DNA of 39,563 nucleotides from Oscillospiraceae bacterium. GTDB taxonomy: Bacteria; Bacillota; Clostridia; Oscillospirales; Oscillospiraceae. A program made the translations under genes and the position numbers. The stretch is taken from NCBI GenBank assembly GCA_017552325.1, contig JAFZQE010000021.1:1-39563 (forward strand), given 5' to 3'. Below, piece after piece: positions 6,339 to 14,472 of the stretch (position 1 is its first letter; each line of letters begins with the position of its first letter). Under the pieces are notes generated by a model. It did no database searches, had not been told where the DNA came from, and saw only the letters and a list, made by a program, of their open reading frames with translations.

Positions 6339-7585
6339 AAAAGATCATCGCCCTGCTTCTCGGCCTGCTGATGCTGCTCTCGCTGTGCGCCTGCGGCCAG
6401 AGCGCCGCGCCCGCCGCGACGGATGCGCCCGCGCCCGCCGAGACCGAGGCCCCCGCCCCCGCGCCCGCCGAGACGGAAGCGCCGGCTCCCGCCGAGACGG
6501 AGGCTCCCGTGGAAGAACCCGCCGAGATCACGATCACGGACATGATCGGCCGTGAAGTCACCGTGACCCCGGGCAGCTACACCCGCGTCGTCTGCATCGG
6601 CGCCGGCGCCCTGCGCATGTACAGCTACATCGGCGACGTCGGCCTGCTCTGCGGCGTGGAGGACATCGACAACGCCTCCCTGGCCGAGCGTCCCAAGATG
6701 TTCGACGGCGTGGCCCGCCCCTACGTGATCGCCTACGGCGACGTGTTCAGCACCCTGCCGTCCTGCGGCGTGGGCGGCCCCCAGGCACAGACCGCCGAGG
6801 CGGAGAAGATCCTCGCCTGCGAGCCCGACATCGTCATCTCCGAGTATGAGGACGTGGAGAAGGAAGACGCCCTGCAGGAGCAGCTCGGCGTGCCCGTCAT
6901 CACGCTCAAGGCCGGCTCCGGCGGCGTGTTTGACGAGAACTTCTTCGGCACCATGCGCTTGCTCGGCGTGATCTTCCAGAACGAGGAGAAGGCCGAGGAG
7001 CTCGTCAGCTTCATCCAGGCCGAGCGCGCCGAGATCGAGAAGCGCACCGCCGACATCCCCGAGGAAGAGAAGCCCGCGGTCTACATCTGCGGCCTCGGCA
7101 ACTGGGGCACCACCAACCACCTGATGACCGCCCCGAACTACATCTCCTTCCGCGTCGCCAACGTGAAGAACGCCGTCACCGATCTGGAGGCCCCCGGCAT
7201 CCAGGCCATTGAGGAGGAGAAATTCGTCGCCATCGGCGAGGACATGGACATCATCATCATGGACGCGGCGGCCGTGAAGAACATCAAGCCGCTTTACGCC
7301 GAGAATCCCACGATGTTCGACACCTGCAAGGCCTGGCAGAACGGCGAGGTCTATCTCGAGATGGCCTACAACGCCTACTACACCAACTACGAGATCGCGC
7401 TGATCAACACCTGGTTCATCGCCAAGAGCGTCTATCCCGACCGCTTTGAGGACATCGACATCACCGCGAAGATCAACGAGGTCACGATGATGTTCCTCGG
7501 ACAGGAGCTGGCCGAGCAGATCAACGCCTATCCGAACAGCTTCGGCGGCTACCAGAAGATCGACACCGCCACCTTCTTCGGCTGA
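6335..7585 (+). CDS. Substrate-binding lipoprotein of the importer
   Basis: 416 aa. A Lys-rich signal peptide ends in a lipobox L-C-A-C with the lipidated Cys at residue 20. A low-complexity linker of PAPAETEAPA repeats (about residues 25-60) tethers a TroA/FepB-type (periplasmic-binding superfamily) domain outside the membrane. That domain opens ITITDMIGREVTVT and contains the typical second-lobe helix. AYNAYYTNYEIALINTWF near the C-terminus matches a clostridial subgroup of these binding proteins. It overlaps the ATPase gene by four bases. It probably captures an iron chelate or related metal complex; the exact ligand is unknown. Confidence 0.92.
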   Translation: MKKIIALLLGLLMLLSLCACGQSAAPAATDAPAPAETEAPAPAPAETEAPAPAETEAPVEEPAEITITDMIGREVTVTPGSYTRVVCIGAGALRMYSYIGDVGLLCGVEDIDNASLAERPKMFDGVARPYVIAYGDVFSTLPSCGVGGPQAQTAEAEKILACEPDIVISEYEDVEKEDALQEQLGVPVITLKAGSGGVFDENFFGTMRLLGVIFQNEEKAEELVSFIQAERAEIEKRTADIPEEEKPAVYICGLGNWGTTNHLMTAPNYISFRVANVKNAVTDLEAPGIQAIEEEKFVAIGEDMDIIIMDAAAVKNIKPLYAENPTMFDTCKAWQNGEVYLEMAYNAYYTNYEIALINTWFIAKSVYPDRFEDIDITAKINEVTMMFLGQELAEQINAYPNSFGGYQKIDTATFFG

Positions 7586-7589
7586 ACCG

Positions 7590-8183
7590 ATGATTGAGAC
7601 CGGAGAAGTCATCGCCTTCTTCGACCGCCTCGCCCTGCAGTGGGATGAGGACATGATCCGCGACGACGCGATCATCGCCTCGATCCTGGACCGGGCCGGC
7701 GTTGCGGCGGGGAAGCGCGTGCTGGACGTGGCCTGCGGCACCGGCGTGCTGATCCCGGACTACCTCGCGCGCGGGGTCGAAGCCGTGACGGGGATCGACA
7801 TCTCCCCGAAAATGGCGGCGCTCGCGCGGGAGAAGTTCCCGCAGGAGAAGGTCAGGATCCTCTGCGGCGACGCGGAGGAGACCGACTTCGGCGAAGCCTT
7901 CGACTGCGTCGTGGTCTACAACGCCTTCCCGCATTTCCCGGATCCGGAACGGCTGATCGCGCGGCTCGCCTCGCTGCTGAAGCCGGGCGGGACGCTGACC
8001 GTCGCCCACGGCATGAGCCGGGAGAAGATCGACGCGCACCACCGCGGCACGGCGAGCCGCGTCTCCAACGGGCTGATGCCGGCGGAGGAGCTCGCGGCCA
8101 TCTTCGCCGGGCACCTGACGGTGACCGCCGTCGTGTCCGACGACAGGATGTACCAGGTGGCCGGAAAGCGATTGGAAGCATAA
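7590..8183 (+). CDS. Class I SAM-dependent methyltransferase
   Basis: 197 aa, starting four bases after the importer lipoprotein stop, so surely co-transcribed. Motif I is VLDVACGTG; motif II is TGIDISPKMAALA; the later LLKPGGTLTVAHG is motif post-I/III of the UbiE/Methyltransf_11 group. It has an unusually His-rich segment near the C-terminus (SREKIDAHHRGTASR). The tight coupling to a metal importer suggests it modifies a metallophore, a corrinoid-like ligand or a component used after uptake. The substrate is inference only. Confidence 0.88.
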   Translation: MIETGEVIAFFDRLALQWDEDMIRDDAIIASILDRAGVAAGKRVLDVACGTGVLIPDYLARGVEAVTGIDISPKMAALAREKFPQEKVRILCGDAEETDFGEAFDCVVVYNAFPHFPDPERLIARLASLLKPGGTLTVAHGMSREKIDAHHRGTASRVSNGLMPAEELAAIFAGHLTVTAVVSDDRMYQVAGKRLEA

Positions 8184-8222
8184 AAAAAGAGAAGCTCTGT
8201 TTGCTCGGAGCTTCTCTTTTTT
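8183..8222 (+). terminator. Terminator of the importer operon
   Basis: A-run, then the stem AGAGAAGCTC / GAGCTTCTCT with a 10-base loop and a run of six T. Textbook intrinsic terminator immediately after the methyltransferase stop. Confidence 0.92.
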
Positions 8223-8244
8223 GCGGGAAACGAGCGTTTTCCGT

Positions 8245-8273
8245 TTGCCAGGGAGCCGCTTTTGTGCTATGCT
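8245..8273 (+). promoter_or_regulatory. Promoter of the alcohol dehydrogenase gene
   Basis: TTGCCA (8245-8250), 17 bp, TATGCT (8268-8273) with an upstream TGC (extended -10), about 47 bases before the ATG. Confidence 0.75.
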
Positions 8274-8319
8274 GATCCCGGAAAGACAAAACAGGGCTCA
8301 CGGACGGGGGAGGAGAAAC

Positions 8320-9531
8320 ATGATCGCAGTCAAAAAAGCGTATTACCGCAGTTTTCAGGCCGTTTTCAACATCGGCGCGCGCTGCCTGCACTGGAGGCGG
8401 CCCATCCCGGTCTCCGGCCCGGGCTCGATCGGGAAGATCCCCGAACTGCTGAAGCAGGAGAAGATCGAAAAGGTCATGCTTGTCACCGGGCCCACCGTGG
8501 GCCGGAAGCTCGCGCCGAAGATCCTGTCCGAGCTGGACGCGGCGGGCGTCGCCTGGACGATGTTCGATCGGGTCGAGGCCAACCCCTCGGTCGACACCGT
8601 GGAAAAGATCCGGAAAAGCTATCTGGACAGCGGCTGCGAGGGCTTCATCGCCGTCGGCGGCGGTTCGCCGATGGACGCGGCCAAGGCCGCGGCTGCCCGC
8701 GTGGTGCGGCCGAACAGGGAGCTGGGCCGGATGGCGGGACTGCTGAAGGTCGGGAAAAAGCTGCCGCCCTTTATCGCCGTGCCGACCACGGCGGGCACCG
8801 GCTCGGAGACCACGATCGCGGCCGTCATCACCGACGGCGCGACCCATCACAAATACGCGCTGATGGATCTGCACCTCGTCCCGAAGTACGCAGTGCTGGA
8901 TCCCGGGATGACGCGCGAACTGCCGCCGGCGATCACCGCGACCACCGGCATGGACGCGCTGACCCACGCGGTGGAGGCCTATCTCTGCTGGACCTACAAC
9001 ACCGCCGAGAGCATCCGCCTGGCCGAGGAGGCCGTCTGCCGGATCTTCCGGTATCTGGAGCGCGCCTACCGCGACGGCGGCGACATGGAGGCCCGCACCG
9101 AAATGCTGATCGCCGCCTATCAGGCGGGCTTCGCCTTCACGCGCGCGGGCGTGGGGAACGTCCACGCCATCGCGCACACGCTCGGCGGCCTGTACAACAC
9201 GCCCCACGGTCTGGCCAACGCGGTCATCCTGCCGATCGTGCTGGAGGACTACGGGGAGGCCGTCTTCCCGAAGCTCGCGCATCTGGCGGAGCTGACCGGC
9301 GTGAAGACGGAGGGCACGGACGCGGAAAAGGCTCGGGCCTTCATCGGCGAGATCCGCGCGATGAACCGCCGTATGGACATCCCCGCGGGCTTCGATCATA
9401 TCCGGGAGGAGGACATCCCGCAGATGGTCAAATGGGCGCTCGCGGAGGCCAACCCCGTCTATCCCGTGCCGGTGCTCTACGACGAAAAGCGCTGCGAGGC
9501 GGTCATCCGCCGCATCATCGCCGAAGCCTGA
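8320..9531 (+). CDS. Iron-containing (group III) alcohol dehydrogenase
   Basis: 403 aa from ATG 8320, chosen because GGGGGAGGAG precedes it. NAD(P)-dependent metal ADH: the nucleotide loop is VGGGSPMDAAKA. Metal ligands in the order known from FucO are D212 and H216 (TGMDALTHAVEAYL), H282 (NVHAIAHTLGG) and H296 (NTPHGLANAV). Complete length for the family. It reduces aldehydes or ketones to alcohols, or the reverse, and is commonly used for redox balance in fermentation; the substrate (butanal, lactaldehyde, propanediol and others) cannot be told. It is flanked by its own promoter and terminator, so a single-gene unit. Confidence 0.95.
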   Translation: MIAVKKAYYRSFQAVFNIGARCLHWRRPIPVSGPGSIGKIPELLKQEKIEKVMLVTGPTVGRKLAPKILSELDAAGVAWTMFDRVEANPSVDTVEKIRKSYLDSGCEGFIAVGGGSPMDAAKAAAARVVRPNRELGRMAGLLKVGKKLPPFIAVPTTAGTGSETTIAAVITDGATHHKYALMDLHLVPKYAVLDPGMTRELPPAITATTGMDALTHAVEAYLCWTYNTAESIRLAEEAVCRIFRYLERAYRDGGDMEARTEMLIAAYQAGFAFTRAGVGNVHAIAHTLGGLYNTPHGLANAVILPIVLEDYGEAVFPKLAHLAELTGVKTEGTDAEKARAFIGEIRAMNRRMDIPAGFDHIREEDIPQMVKWALAEANPVYPVPVLYDEKRCEAVIRRIIAEA

Positions 9532-9553
9532 GCAAACAGAATCAAATGAAGCA

Positions 9554-9590
9554 GGGCGGTCCCGAAGCGTTTCGGGGCCGCCCCGTTCTA
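9554..9590 (+). terminator. Terminator after the alcohol dehydrogenase gene
   Basis: Strong GC stem (GGGCGGTCCCGAA against TTTCGGGGCCGCCC) with a short loop, followed by GTTCTATTT. The T-tract is weak but the stem is long. Confidence 0.7.
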
Positions 9591-9646
9591 TTTGCGCGGC
9601 GGGCTGCGCAGGGCGGACGGAATTTCGGAAAAAGCGAGAATTTTGT

Positions 9647-9675
9647 TTGATGGCCGCGCGTTTTTATGCTATGAT
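9647..9675 (+). promoter_or_regulatory. Promoter of the larA-etf unit
   Basis: TTGATG (9647-9652), 17 bp, TATGAT (9670-9675) preceded by TGC (extended -10). No other promoter or terminator was recognised until 19295, so it may drive seven genes. Confidence 0.75.
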
Positions 9676-9706
9676 AACAAGAGAATGAAAAGGAAGGGGG
9701 ATGCCC

Positions 9707-10960
9707 ATGCTTTCGATCCCGTACGGAAAGACCTTTCTCCCGCTGGAGGAGGGCGATGCCGCGGTCCTGTGCTCCCGGATCGGCGAGCTGAAGGCCGAGG
9801 GCGAGGGTCTGGCCGTCGTCCGGGCGGCGATGGAACGTCCGATCGACAGCCCGCGGCTGTCGGAGCTCGCCCGCGGCAAGAAAAACTGCGTCATCATCAT
9901 CTCCGACCATACCCGGCCGGTGCCGAGCCGGGACATCCTGCCGAACATGCTCGCGGAGCTGCGTGCGGGCAGCCCGGATATCGAGGTCACGCTCCTCGTG
10001 GCCACCGGCTTCCACCGCCCGAGCGCGGAGGCGGAGCTGCGCGCCAAGTTGGGCGACGAGATCTACGAACAGTGCCGCATCGTCGTCCACGACTGCCGCG
10101 ATCCCGAGGCGAATGTCCGGGTGGGCACGCTGCCCTCCGGCGCGCCCTGCGTGATCGACCGCCTGGCCGCGGAGGCCGAGCTCCTGATCGCCGAGGGCTT
10201 TATCGAGCCGCACTTCTTCGCGGGCTTCTCCGGCGGGCGCAAGAGCGTGCTGCCCGGCGTCTGCGACCAGGTGACCGTGATGGGCAACCACTGCAGCCGC
10301 TTCATCGACAGCCCGCATTCCCGCACCGGCATCCTCGACGGCAACCCGATGCACGAGGATATGCTGGCCGCCGCCGCGCTGGCGAAGCTCGCCTTCATCG
10401 TCAACGTTGTCATCGACGAGAACAAGAAGACCGTCGCCGCCTTCGCGGGAAACTACGTCACCGCGCACCGGGCGGGCTGCGACTTCCTGATGAACTACGC
10501 GCGGGTGAAGCCCGCCTTTGCGGACGTCGTCCTCACCTCGAACGGCGGCGCGCCGCTGGACCAGAACCTCTACCAGTGCGTCAAGAGCATGACGGCCGCC
10601 GAGGCGACCTGCCTGCCGGGCGGCGTGATCATCGAGTGCGCAGAGTGCGCCGACGGGCACGGCGGCCAGGCCTTCTACGAGTCCCTGCGCGACTGCGAAA
10701 GCCCCGCTGCGCTCTACGCGCAGTTCATGGCGACGCCGCAGGAGAAGACCATCGCCGACCAGTGGGAGAGCCAGATCCTGGCGCGCATCCTGATGAAGCA
10801 CACCGTCATCATGGTCACGCGCCCGGAGCTGAAGACCATGGTCGAGGAGATGAAAATGAAATACGCCGCCTCTCCGGAGGAGGCGCTGGCCATGGCGAGA
10901 GCCATGGGGAAACAGACGCTGACCGTCATCCCGAACGGGATCTCGGTGATCGTGGTTTGA
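9707..10960 (+). CDS. larA: Nickel-dependent lactate racemase (LarA family)
   Basis: 417 aa from ATG 9707. The ATG at 9701 is also in frame but lies too close to the ribosome site AGGAAGG. LarA interconverts D- and L-lactate (relatives act on other 2-hydroxyacids) using a nickel-pincer cofactor bound to a lysine. Numbering from 9707, R70, H103, H169, K179, H195, Q290 and K293 fall at a constant offset of five from the Lactiplantibacillus LarA residues R75, H108, H174, K184, H200, Q295 and K298, so every active-site residue appears conserved. Motifs: DHTRPVPS, ATGFHRP, EPHFFAGFSGGRKS. The cofactor genes larB/C/E are not in the window. It lies upstream of a lactate-dehydrogenase/Etf set. Confidence 0.92.
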   Translation: MLSIPYGKTFLPLEEGDAAVLCSRIGELKAEGEGLAVVRAAMERPIDSPRLSELARGKKNCVIIISDHTRPVPSRDILPNMLAELRAGSPDIEVTLLVATGFHRPSAEAELRAKLGDEIYEQCRIVVHDCRDPEANVRVGTLPSGAPCVIDRLAAEAELLIAEGFIEPHFFAGFSGGRKSVLPGVCDQVTVMGNHCSRFIDSPHSRTGILDGNPMHEDMLAAAALAKLAFIVNVVIDENKKTVAAFAGNYVTAHRAGCDFLMNYARVKPAFADVVLTSNGGAPLDQNLYQCVKSMTAAEATCLPGGVIIECAECADGHGGQAFYESLRDCESPAALYAQFMATPQEKTIADQWESQILARILMKHTVIMVTRPELKTMVEEMKMKYAASPEEALAMARAMGKQTLTVIPNGISVIVV

Positions 10961-11024
10961 AAGAGAAGAGCTCCGCTCCCGTCCCGGCGCTCCGGCGACG
11001 CAGCGAACACGGAGGAAGAGAACG

Positions 11025-12716
11025 ATGAGACGAGGAATCGCAGGGCTGATGGCTCTGCTGATGCTGTGCGCCCTGATGAGCGGCTGCGGCGGCAGGGAAG
11101 GCCCTGTGTCCACGCCGGAGCCCGCGCCTGCGTCAACGCCGGAACCGACGCCCGTGCCGACGCCGGAGCAGACGCCCGTGCCGACGCCGGAGCAGACGCC
11201 CGATCCGACGCCCGCGCCGGACCGGGATCTGAGCTGGACCAGGGCATTTCGTGACGAGACGCTGCCCGAGGGCTCTCTCACGCCGGAGGAGATCGCCTTC
11301 CAGCTCACGGACGAGGAGGAGAACAGCCTCGTCGTGAACGTCTCCCGGGATGAGCTGCTCGCCTGGTGGAACGACCAGGAGACTCTGCCGAGGAGCAGCT
11401 ACTACGAGCAGTTCATGCCCGAGTCCCTGCATGAGCTCTACCCCGCGCTGGACTATGCCATGGCCCACGGCTGCAGCCGCTTCTGCATACCGAGCACGGG
11501 CTTTACGCCCACGGACGTGGCGGTCGGCAAGAAATGCCTGAAGTGGATGTACCGCGTCAACAACAGGGTCGTCAGCGCGGAGAGCTGCGGCAGCTTCGAC
11601 CTGGGAGAAGGACGGACGCTGCAGTACATTCTGGTGACGCTGCAGGGGATGGACGCTCCGGCTTTGAGAAACGAGTATCGGGAGGCCATCGCCCGCGCCA
11701 GGGAGATCGTGGCCGGGATCCCGGACGGAAGCAGCGACAGCGAAAAGATCCTCTATCTGTACAGCTGGCTCACCGAGCACGTGAGCTATGACTTCGACGA
11801 ATACTACGAGAGCGAGTGGAACCTGCTTTACGATACCCTCGTGAAGAACAAAACGGTCTGCGCCGGCTATGCGGAGGCCCTGTATGTGCTGAGCAATCTG
11901 GCCGGCATCGAGTGCATCACGATCAGGGGCAGCGTGAACAGCGGCCAGGGCTGGGCGCGCCATATCTGGAACGCGGCGAAGATCGACGGGGAATACTACC
12001 AGTTCGACGCCACCTGGGACACGGGGCTGCCGCCCGAGCAGTACTGCTTCTTCGGCGTATCGGAGAGCACGATGCAGCTTTACTATCCCCGGCTCATCCA
12101 GGAGCCGCCCGAGGAATACCGCCCCTCCTGCACGAAGGATCTGCCCATCCCCGGCGGCTTTGCCGTTCCCGCAGAGCTGGGGCCGGGCACGGTGGAGGGC
12201 GGCGTCTACAGCCAGCCCTTCGCGGATCTGACGCTGTCCTGGGACGATTCCTGGACCGTGTACAGCAGGGAGGAGATCAACGAGGCCTGTTACGCAGGCA
12301 CTGCGCTGAGCCTGGAGCAATGCTTCCGGCTGGGGATCCCCTATTGGGATCTGATACTGGAACGGGGCAGAGAAGCTGTGGAGATCACGCTGGAACAAAG
12401 CCCGGCCACGGTCTTTTCCGGCGCGGTCTGCGACAGCCCGGAAGGCTATATGGACGAGCTAGGAAAGAGCTTACAGGCCGATCTGGAAGAGATTGGATTC
12501 ATCCGCATTTCGTGCCGGCGCTTTCAGGAGGAGATCGGCGGCCGAAGCTATGAGTGTGTGGCGGTCACAGGCCGATCCGTCGGCTACAGCTTTACTCAGA
12601 TCACACGATGCACCATGCGCGACGGTACTTTTCTGGTGATCGACATCTTTTCCGAGAATGAGGAACGCTGCGGGCAACTCCTGCAGGAGCTGCTGCAGGC
12701 GGAGCCGGGTCTTTGA
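11025..12716 (+). CDS. Transglutaminase-like lipoprotein, copy 1
   Basis: 563 aa. A signal peptide ends in a lipobox with Cys21 (LMSGC). A Pro/Thr-rich linker with repeated PTPEQTPV (about residues 28-66) follows. The body carries a transglutaminase-like (papain-fold) core with an ordered Cys-His-Asp triad: C279 in KTVCAGYAEAL, H313 in ARHIWNAAKI, D328 in YYQFDATWD. The roughly 160-residue C-terminal part is not recognised. It is expected outside the membrane, acting as a protease/peptidase or crosslinking enzyme on surface proteins or wall peptides. The next gene is a close paralogue in tandem. Its place inside a lactate-use gene run is odd. Confidence 0.88.
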   Translation: MRRGIAGLMALLMLCALMSGCGGREGPVSTPEPAPASTPEPTPVPTPEQTPVPTPEQTPDPTPAPDRDLSWTRAFRDETLPEGSLTPEEIAFQLTDEEENSLVVNVSRDELLAWWNDQETLPRSSYYEQFMPESLHELYPALDYAMAHGCSRFCIPSTGFTPTDVAVGKKCLKWMYRVNNRVVSAESCGSFDLGEGRTLQYILVTLQGMDAPALRNEYREAIARAREIVAGIPDGSSDSEKILYLYSWLTEHVSYDFDEYYESEWNLLYDTLVKNKTVCAGYAEALYVLSNLAGIECITIRGSVNSGQGWARHIWNAAKIDGEYYQFDATWDTGLPPEQYCFFGVSESTMQLYYPRLIQEPPEEYRPSCTKDLPIPGGFAVPAELGPGTVEGGVYSQPFADLTLSWDDSWTVYSREEINEACYAGTALSLEQCFRLGIPYWDLILERGREAVEITLEQSPATVFSGAVCDSPEGYMDELGKSLQADLEEIGFIRISCRRFQEEIGGRSYECVAVTGRSVGYSFTQITRCTMRDGTFLVIDIFSENEERCGQLLQELLQAEPGL

Positions 12717-12767
12717 GCGGCCCGGCGGCAGCTTTGGAACAAAAAGAAAGAAGAAAACAGGAGGAAC

Positions 12768-14435
12768 ATGACCATGAAACGGGGAATCGCATTTCTGCTT
12801 GCGCTGCTGATGCTGGCTGCGCTCATGCTGACCGGCTGCAGCGGAAAAGAGACCACTGTGACGACGCCGGAACCTACGGCAGCGCCGACCGCCGAGCCGA
12901 CGCCTGAACCCACTCCGGAGCCGACCCCCGCGCCCACGCCGAACCGGGATCTGAGCTGGGCCAAGGCCTTCCGCGACGAGAGCCTGGAAGGCAGCCTGAC
13001 GCCGGAGGAGATCGCCTTCTATACCCTGGACGCGGAGGGGAATCCCGGCATCGTGAACGTGCCCCGGTCGGAGGTGCTGGCCTGGTGGAACGAGCAGGAG
13101 AGCCTGCCGAGGACAGGCTTCTATGAGCAGTACATGCCGGAGGCCATGCTGTCGCTTCTGCCGGTGCTGGACTACGCGATGGCGCACAGCTGCAGCCGCT
13201 TCTGCCTGCCGACCGACAAGTTCTCTCCCACCGACGTGGGCAGCGCCAAGAGCTTCCTGCTGGAGACCTACCGCATCAACAACAACGGCATCAGCGCGGA
13301 GGCCTGCGCCAACTACGACCTGGGGGACGGCCGCGCGCTGCGCTACATCCTGGTGACGCTCAGCGGCATGAACAGCCAGGGGACCCTGAACGAGTATCAG
13401 GAGGCCATCGCCGCGGCCAAAGAGATCGTGGCCGGGATCCCGGAGGGGAGCGGCGACTACGAGAAGATCCTCTACCTGTACCAGTGGCTGACGGACAACG
13501 TGCGCTACGACTTTAACGATTACTACGAAAACGAGTGGAACCTGCTCTACGACACGATGGTCAAGAAGCAGACGGTCTGCGCCGGTTATACGGAGGCGCT
13601 GTACGTCATGGCCAACCTGGCCGGCGTGGAGTGCTTCACGCAGGCGGGCGACATCTACATGAACGGCAGCTGGGGGAGCCACATCTGGAACGTGGCGAAG
13701 ATCGACGGGGAGTACTACCTGTTCGACTCCACCTGGGACGAGGGGCTCCCGCCCGAGCGCTACTGCTTCTTCGGCGTATCGTCGGAGACGATGAATTCCT
13801 ACTATCCCCGCCTGATCCAGGGCATGCTCAAGAGCTACTGCCCGCCCTGCACCAAGGATCTGCCGATCCCCGGCAACGCCGGTCTCCCAGAGGGGCTTGC
13901 GGAAGGCACGGCGGAGGACGGCGTCTACAGCCAGCCCTTCATGGATCTGACGCTGTCCTGGGACGGCTCCTGGACCGCGTTCAGCCGGGAGGAGATCGTC
14001 GAGGAGTATTACAACGGCACGGACTTGAGCCTGGAGCAGTGCTTCCGGCTGAGGACCCCGTATATCGAGCTGATCCTGGAGCGCAACGGAACGGTCGTGC
14101 AGATCTTCCTGGAGCAGGGACCGGTGCCGACCTCGGAAGGCACATTCTGCGACAGCGCTGCCAGCTATATGGACGCGGCCGCGCAGATCCTGCCGGGCCA
14201 GCTGGAAGCGGCGGGGATGAGCGGCGCCAAGGCGCTGCGGTCTCAGACAGAGGTCGGCGGCAGGACCTATGAGTGCGCGGCGATCAGCGGCGTAACCTTC
14301 GGGATGACCGTTTCCCAGACCATGTTCTGCACCGAGCGCGAAGGGTATTTCCTGTCGATCATCATCGCCGGCGTCGGCGAAGATCTCGGCGAGACGATCC
14401 TGCAGGAGCTGCTGGCGGCGGCTCCGGGCGCCTGA
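12768..14435 (+). CDS. Transglutaminase-like lipoprotein, copy 2
   Basis: 555 aa, start ATG 12768 with AGGAGG at a good distance. Same plan as the gene before: lipobox Cys24 (LTGC), a linker of PTPEPTPE repeats, a core with C271 (TVCAGYTEAL), H305 (WGSHIWNVAKI) and D320 (YYLFDSTWD), and the same unrecognised C-terminal region. The two are alike over their full length, including shared blocks such as NRDLSWAKAFRDE / DRDLSWTRAFRDE, so a tandem duplication is clear. The sequence right around the catalytic His differs, and the two may have different substrates. Both triads are intact, so neither copy looks decayed. Confidence 0.88.
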   Translation: MTMKRGIAFLLALLMLAALMLTGCSGKETTVTTPEPTAAPTAEPTPEPTPEPTPAPTPNRDLSWAKAFRDESLEGSLTPEEIAFYTLDAEGNPGIVNVPRSEVLAWWNEQESLPRTGFYEQYMPEAMLSLLPVLDYAMAHSCSRFCLPTDKFSPTDVGSAKSFLLETYRINNNGISAEACANYDLGDGRALRYILVTLSGMNSQGTLNEYQEAIAAAKEIVAGIPEGSGDYEKILYLYQWLTDNVRYDFNDYYENEWNLLYDTMVKKQTVCAGYTEALYVMANLAGVECFTQAGDIYMNGSWGSHIWNVAKIDGEYYLFDSTWDEGLPPERYCFFGVSSETMNSYYPRLIQGMLKSYCPPCTKDLPIPGNAGLPEGLAEGTAEDGVYSQPFMDLTLSWDGSWTAFSREEIVEEYYNGTDLSLEQCFRLRTPYIELILERNGTVVQIFLEQGPVPTSEGTFCDSAASYMDAAAQILPGQLEAAGMSGAKALRSQTEVGGRTYECAAISGVTFGMTVSQTMFCTEREGYFLSIIIAGVGEDLGETILQELLAAAPGA

Positions 14436-14472
14436 TCGCTTTCCCTTGCAAATGAAACAGGAGGATGATGCT

